From CAYGVX01 sp964395545 (lineage in GTDB: Archaea > Thermoproteota > Bathyarchaeia > Bathyarchaeales > SOJC01): 17,795 nucleotides of DNA. The stretch covers positions 1 to 17,795 of the forward strand of contig CAYNAW010000029.1 of the NCBI GenBank assembly GCA_964395545.1, in the 5' to 3' direction. A model generated the notes under the pieces. It had not been told where the DNA came from and made no database searches. It worked only from the letters and a program-made list of their open reading frames with translations. Numbering within the stretch: position 1 is the first letter of the stretch; every line of letters begins with the position of its first letter. Below, in pieces: positions 14,134 to 17,795 of the stretch. Both the position numbers and the translations under genes were made by a program.

Positions 14134-15258
14134 ATGCAAATATCGCATCTGGCCACTGCTGTACCTGAAAACCGGTATTCAACTGAAGATCTAATCAAGA
14201 CTTTTCCATGCCCCATTCCCGACGACGTCAAACAAAACCTCCGTAACCTCGGCGTCTCGAATCGGCACCTCATCACCCATGCCCATTCGCCCTCGAAGTC
14301 AGAGACCGTTATGAACGAATCTGAACTGGTCAATCTCTGTGTCGAAGCGTGTGAAGACGCTGTCGAAAACGCTGGTCTCTCCGTAAAGGACATAGGCTAC
14401 TTTATCGCGTCTTACGATGTGAACCCGTTTCTCTGCCCCGGACTCAGTCAACTCCTGATCGGAACACTCGGGTTTGACCCCTACGTGAAATACGCTAACG
14501 TTCAAGGAATGGCCTGCGCAGCGTTCACGAAAGCCTTAGAGCTGGCGGACAACCACCTCGCGGCGCATCCTGACGATTCCGTTTTGCTGTGCATTTCCGG
14601 AGTGAACTCGTACTGGTTCTACAATCAGGTTCAAGGCCTAACCAGCGTCGCTGGAGTTCGACAGATCAACGAGATAGCGAACCACGCCAGGAGACGAATG
14701 GGGCTGCGAAAGTGGGTCGCCACCATGGAGTATTTCCTCTTCGGCGACGGCGCCGCCGCCGCGGTCGTGACGAACAAGGGAGCCGGCTTAGCGGTCAGGA
14801 AGATTGTGGACGTCACGAACCTTCGAACGAACGACTACTTAGCCGGCTACGCTCGGCTGTCAACCCTACGCGAACCGTTCAAGTTCGGCTTCGATTCACA
14901 CCTGGACAAAGGAATTCCCGACCTAGGTGTCAAATACACGGACGCGGCTCTGAAGCAACTGCTTGGAAAAACCCTTGCCGAGATCCCACGAGTTGCAAAG
15001 TGGGCCGTGCACACGGGCAGCGAAAAAATGCTTAACGCCTTGGCCGCGCACCATCGGGTTCGCCGTGAGCAGATTCGGGAATCGTATGACGTTCTCAGGG
15101 AGTACGGCAACTTGGCCGGAGCGAGTCTACCTTTCATCCTCAACCGCATAGTCTCAGAGAACAGAAATCTGGAGGACACCGTCATTCTGATGCTTGGGTA
15201 TGGGTGGGGGTTCTCGGCGTCCGCCGCGATGCTCGAATACCCGAAGTCACCTGAGTAA
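14134..15258 (+). CDS. Type III polyketide synthase-like / KAS III-like condensing enzyme
   Basis: This 374-residue thiolase-fold condensing enzyme has the Cys-His-Asn triad of chalcone synthases and KAS III: C128 in NVQGMACAAF, H293 in WAVHTGSEK, and N326 in LREYGNLAGASLPFIL. The His-Asn spacing of 33 equals that of plant chalcone synthase, and EYGN followed by small residues is the type III PKS form. FGDGAAAAVV (203-212) and the C-terminal LGYGWGFSASAAML (354-367) are standard for the superfamily. An extra segment of about 25 residues (around 160-200, Arg-rich) lengthens the Cys-His distance. Such enzymes extend acyl-CoA starters with malonyl-CoA; product unknown. Start is the leaderless ATG 14134. 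It converges with a UbiA-family prenyltransferase gene. HMG-CoA synthase is less likely, as its signature sequences are absent. Confidence 0.8.
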   Translation: MQISHLATAVPENRYSTEDLIKTFPCPIPDDVKQNLRNLGVSNRHLITHAHSPSKSETVMNESELVNLCVEACEDAVENAGLSVKDIGYFIASYDVNPFLCPGLSQLLIGTLGFDPYVKYANVQGMACAAFTKALELADNHLAAHPDDSVLLCISGVNSYWFYNQVQGLTSVAGVRQINEIANHARRRMGLRKWVATMEYFLFGDGAAAAVVTNKGAGLAVRKIVDVTNLRTNDYLAGYARLSTLREPFKFGFDSHLDKGIPDLGVKYTDAALKQLLGKTLAEIPRVAKWAVHTGSEKMLNALAAHHRVRREQIRESYDVLREYGNLAGASLPFILNRIVSENRNLEDTVILMLGYGWGFSASAAMLEYPKSPE

Positions 15259-15612
15259 CCACTGTTGCGGTATAGCCTTGATTCGCACGTGCTGAGGTTG
15301 AGGGGTTGAGTGAGTGGGCGTAGGCGCGAGCGTTGCGTCTTTGGCAACCGCGCTTGGGTCGGCGCCAACGTCCGGTGGACGGCCCGCGTAAGAACTCTAA
15401 ACCGCTGCGCGCGTGCATTTTCAGAGGCCAAGAGAGCAGGACTGCAAGGTTGAAACTTGGATACATGGGTGACTACAAGCTCTAGCGCCGGACCATGAGC
15501 TTTCGTTGAATTTGATCTAGCGCACGCTAACAGAGAGCATTGTCTAGAGTTCCTCGTTACGCTCAAGGTCTTCCTCGGTGCACAGGGACGCCCTTTCGTT
15601 GCGTGAGTCGTC
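15259..15612. other. 354-base non-coding gap between convergent genes, GC-rich with small hairpins
   Basis: No convincing reading frame, tRNA or known RNA is seen. Between about 15301 and 15420 the sequence is GC-rich and holds perfect short hairpins: GTTGC (15332-15336) with GCAAC (15344-15348), and CGTCC (15369-15373) with GGACG (15377-15381), the latter with a three-base loop. The long minus-strand frame covering it runs deep into the antisense of the PKS gene and has random-looking composition. An uncharacterised RNA or a decayed gene are both possible. Confidence 0.5.
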
Positions 15613-16530
15613 CTAAACGAAAACTTGCGCGAGAATATGCACATCGAAAAGGAGAAGGAATAGAACCATTGCAGTCATATTGATCATTACCTGGCGGACA
15701 AGGCGTTGTCTGCTGTCCGGAACAGCATAGAAGCCGGTGGCGGCACCAGCTAGAGGCAAGACTGAGAGAACCGTCAAGGGTGCTGCATCCAATTTACCCA
15801 TGAGAATCCCCGAAAAGTGAATAGTTGCGAGCGATAGGGTACCCGCCAAAGCAGAAGCAAACGAGATTCCGAACCCCTTTCTGACACCCCATTTCACGAG
15901 TGCGTTTATCTTTTCTCCCGCTCTGTCAGCGTCAATATCTGGCATTTCAACCGTCAATATGAACAAGAGCCCATAGCAGCTCAAAGGAAAAACAAAAATC
16001 GCAAAAAACAAATCGATAGAGCCGAAAGCGGTGAAATATCCCATTCCTGGCATCATCAGACCCACGGCAAGCACTGTTGAGACCTCGCCTAGCTTCCTAT
16101 AAGCGAGTTTCAACGGTGGGGCAGTGTAGGACCATCCAAGAAGGCCTCCGCATATTGCGAAGACGAGAAAGTAGAATGAATAGGCAAAGATGAAAGTAAA
16201 TAAAGCGGCAGCCATTGCCGAGACAACAATAAGAATAATCGCAGATCTAAGTGCGAGCATTTCAAGTTGAGGATATTCCACCAGGACTTTGCTTCCTCCT
16301 GAGAATGTTGTGCGAACAGAATTTGCGTCAGCTTTCCTGTCAAAGTAGTCGTTGCTGAAAGAAACAGATAGATGGGCACACCCGAAGATGACGTAGCCGA
16401 GAGCAAACTTGATTATGTCAAAAGATGCGCCGTTGGTGAGGGCCAACAAATAGCCCATCAGGTAAATCATGAACCCGAAAACGAGGAAGTGAAGTCTCGC
16501 GAGGCGTAGCATCAGTCTCAGCGTTTCCAA
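15613..16530 (-). CDS. UbiA-superfamily prenyltransferase, MenA-like
   Basis: This 305-residue integral membrane protein has about eight to nine helices. It transfers a polyprenyl group from its diphosphate to an aromatic or other acceptor. The two magnesium-diphosphate motifs are present: N60-D61-x2-D64-x3-D68 (SNDYFDRKADA) and D198-x3-D202 followed by GEK (DIDADRAGEKI). FSGGSKVL (76-83) and GWSYTAPPLKLAYRKLGE (132-149) resemble MenA (dihydroxynaphthoate prenyltransferase) more than UbiA itself. Start is TTG 16530, supported by GGGTGA four bases upstream. A TATA-like CATTATTAG near 16570 could drive it. The acceptor could be a quinone precursor, geranylgeranylglyceryl phosphate, or a product of the convergent polyketide-synthase-like enzyme. 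Confidence 0.88.
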   Translation of the reverse strand: METLRLMLRLARLHFLVFGFMIYLMGYLLALTNGASFDIIKFALGYVIFGCAHLSVSFSNDYFDRKADANSVRTTFSGGSKVLVEYPQLEMLALRSAIILIVVSAMAAALFTFIFAYSFYFLVFAICGGLLGWSYTAPPLKLAYRKLGEVSTVLAVGLMMPGMGYFTAFGSIDLFFAIFVFPLSCYGLLFILTVEMPDIDADRAGEKINALVKWGVRKGFGISFASALAGTLSLATIHFSGILMGKLDAAPLTVLSVLPLAGAATGFYAVPDSRQRLVRQVMINMTAMVLFLLLFDVHILAQVFV

Positions 16531-16633
16531 AATTCACCCGTCATCCTTCATTGACTGTTCGGCATTAGCCCTAATAATGATTTGCCGAGTTTGCAGCTTC
16601 ACGTTGTTGGCCCGCGCTTACTGCTACGATTTA

Positions 16634-16891
16634 CTAAGTATGCAAACCCTCTAACCGGAAGGCAACTGCAACAATCAAGACAGACAAGGCGACCGCTCCA
16701 TGGAAGAGGTGTCCAGAAAAAAGGCGAGTCAACCCTATGGCGCCAAAAAGAAGACTGCCATAGTACTTGTCTATCGGATCGTAGAGTTGCTTGAGGAAGA
16801 ACCTTGTCAGAAGGAAAGGCAGGAAGACGAAACTGATCAGTACCAGGATCAAACCCGAGTAGAAACCGTGTTCTATGAAAACAGAAAACAT
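16634..16891 (-). CDS. Small membrane protein, hypothetical
   Basis: This 85-residue protein is predicted to have two or three helices: about 11-34 (FYSGLILVLISFVFLPFLL), a possible re-entrant stretch at 45-55, and 60-80 (FHGAVALSVLIVAVAF). A charged linker (KQLYDPIDKYYG) separates them. It resembles no family I know. It starts at ATG 16891 without a clear ribosome binding site. It precedes the prenyltransferase on the same strand by 103 nt, so they may be linked. The hydrophobic pattern supports a real gene, but the lack of a translation signal keeps confidence moderate. Confidence 0.55.
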   Translation of the reverse strand: MFSVFIEHGFYSGLILVLISFVFLPFLLTRFFLKQLYDPIDKYYGSLLFGAIGLTRLFSGHLFHGAVALSVLIVAVAFRLEGLHT

Positions 16892-16959
16892 CCTGAGATG
16901 AAGACGTAATCAACGATAGCGCGCGGCGTGCGCGCCACCGAAAACCATCCAAAATGACC

Positions 16960-17060
16960 GGGGTTTGCTCCAGTGGACTGGGGGGACTCGAACCTCCGCA
17001 CCAGTGGCGATATCGCCCGCAACTCCTCCTTTTTTTCCCCGGCGCGTGCCCATTGGGAAA
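16960..17060 (-). pseudogene. tRNA-like segment: T-arm and structured RNA, possibly a degenerate tRNA or unusual small RNA
   Basis: On the minus strand GGAGG-TTCGAGT-CCCCC forms a T-arm with one A-C mismatch, preceded by a perfect GGCGAT/ATCGCC hairpin that could be a variable arm. The following CAGTCCA-C-TGG does not end in a normal discriminator plus CCA, and no matching 5' acceptor strand or D-arm is visible upstream. The outer CCGGGG (17037-17042) and CCCCGG (16958-16963) are complementary and would enclose it all. A TATA-like GTTTATGTG (17064-17072) lies upstream. A decayed tRNA, an interrupted or split tRNA, and an unrelated RNA are all open. Confidence 0.35.
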
Positions 17061-17062
17061 AA

Positions 17063-17073
17063 CACATAAACCT
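17063..17073. promoter_or_regulatory. AT-rich box between the tRNA-like segment and the S41-like gene
   Basis: CACATAAACC reads as a TATA-like element in both directions. On the plus strand it predicts a start near 17093, just before TTG 17098. On the minus strand (GGTTTATGTG) it predicts a start near 17041, at the beginning of the structured segment. Confidence 0.35.
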
Positions 17074-17097
17074 ACTACAAGCGAAGTGTTCTGTGTA

Positions 17098-17795
17098 TTG
17101 GTCTTGAAGAACGTGGAGCACAAAATCAGCAGGGACGCGTTGGTTCAAGATATTCGGGAATTATCGAGCCTTTTGGAGAACGCGCATCCTGATCCATACG
17201 TTAATGGAGGAGGTAAAATAGCATACAATCGCAGACTTCAGAAGCTTATCAGAGATATTCCCTCTGATGGAATGGCTAAACAGGAGTTCTTCTTCTACCT
17301 GCAGCCGTTCTTGGCAATGATCGGAGATGGCCACACTGGAGTGATTGCCGACAAGTCATCCCGTGATAGCCAAAACCCTGGAGGATTACCGTTCTTCTTC
17401 GAACCCATAACTGACGGGCGCCTCTACGTGAAGGCTGTGACAAGCCAGGAATACTCCCATTTGATCGGGTGTATTCTGGGATCCGTTGAAGGGGTTGCCT
17501 TCGAGGAGCTTGTACGGCGCCAGAGGGAACTGGGTGGATCCGAAAATGAGTATCACCTATTGGGACTCCTAGGGAAAGATGGCTCCCTCTTCTATAAGCA
17601 CTATTTGAAACAGCTCGTTCCAGAATGGAAAAATGACCAGAGAATCAGCGCAGTTTTGCGGCATCCGAGTGGAAAGGAAGAAACTTATGCCTTCCCTCCA
17701 TCAGCGAATGTGACTTACCCGCTATTTGAACGAAACACTCGATTCGATCTGCCCAAAACTCGAAATCCGTTTTTCAGTTTCCACTTCATTGGTCC
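17098..17795 (+). CDS. S41-family peptidase-like protein, N-terminal part (runs off window)
   Basis: An open frame of 232 codons has no stop before the window end. LSSLLENAHPDPYVNGGGK (about 22-40) and FLQPFLAMIGDGHTGV (about 68-85 in the reading) match the N-terminal region of C-terminal-processing/tricorn-like S41 peptidases, where the DGHT segment is typical. The catalytic serine-lysine core would lie beyond base 17795, so activity cannot be judged. The N-terminus shows no signal peptide, suggesting a cytosolic protein. TTG 17098 is my best start from the promoter spacing; TTG 17104 and GTG 17086 are alternatives. Base composition is more AT-rich than the genes on the left. Confidence 0.72.
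   Translation, partial: MVLKNVEHKISRDALVQDIRELSSLLENAHPDPYVNGGGKIAYNRRLQKLIRDIPSDGMAKQEFFFYLQPFLAMIGDGHTGVIADKSSRDSQNPGGLPFFFEPITDGRLYVKAVTSQEYSHLIGCILGSVEGVAFEELVRRQRELGGSENEYHLLGLLGKDGSLFYKHYLKQLVPEWKNDQRISAVLRHPSGKEETYAFPPSANVTYPLFERNTRFDLPKTRNPFFSFHFIG

Noticed and set aside
14847..15644. Long minus-strand open frame of 265 codons over the PKS-like gene end and the gap
   Set aside because: It is antisense to a well-supported gene for half its length and its composition (Ser, Arg, Thr, Cys rich, no domain) is that of a shadow frame.
16599..17123. 174-codon minus-strand frame over the tRNA-like block
   Set aside because: It reads through the T-arm and hairpins, giving the kind of protein expected from translating RNA genes, and overlaps a better small membrane protein frame.
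1..17795. CRISPR array, insertion sequence or transposase
   Set aside because: No spaced direct repeats of 25-37 bases and no transposase or recombinase motif were seen on either strand.

Overview
The window reads as archaeal chromosomal DNA. Supporting signs are an archease, an M42 tetrahedral aminopeptidase, an archaeal-type adenosylhomocysteinase, an MCM-related AAA+ protein and a tRNA with an encoded CCA. TATA-like boxes also sit about 26 nt upstream of several start codons, which suggests leaderless mRNAs. An uncultured Thermoproteota/Bathyarchaeia-type lineage is my guess; no sequence marker here fixes the taxon.

Left part (1-5564), mostly housekeeping: the 3' part of a tRNA-Ser(UGA); a histone-deacetylase-family hydrolase divergent from an ECF-type membrane component; an M42 aminopeptidase; archease (partner of the RtcB RNA ligase); a winged-helix regulator; an iron-sulfur flavoprotein; and a glutaredoxin-like protein overlapping a radical-SAM activase of the NrdG/PflA type.

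Middle (5566-8999, minus strand): two genes in apparent tandem transcription that I regard as the least described element. The upstream gene encodes a long coiled-coil protein. The downstream gene encodes a 581-residue protein with a winged helix and an MCM-like AAA+ domain whose Walker B aspartate is replaced. They look like an ATPase and coiled-coil machine of unknown role.

9060-14003: a sugar-nucleotide transferase, a two-helix membrane protein and AhcY (all minus strand). Then, on the plus strand, a four-helix membrane protein, an APH-fold kinase and an APS-kinase-family protein. The last of these has no ATG/GTG/TTG start that preserves its P-loop, and it follows a leader with several overlapping inverted repeats.

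14004-17795: a type III polyketide synthase-like enzyme convergent with a MenA/UbiA-like prenyltransferase across a 354-base non-coding gap. Then come a small membrane protein, a structured tRNA-like segment, and the start of an S41-peptidase-like gene cut off by the window end. By eye, the DNA from about 15.6 kb onward is richer in A+T than the left part.
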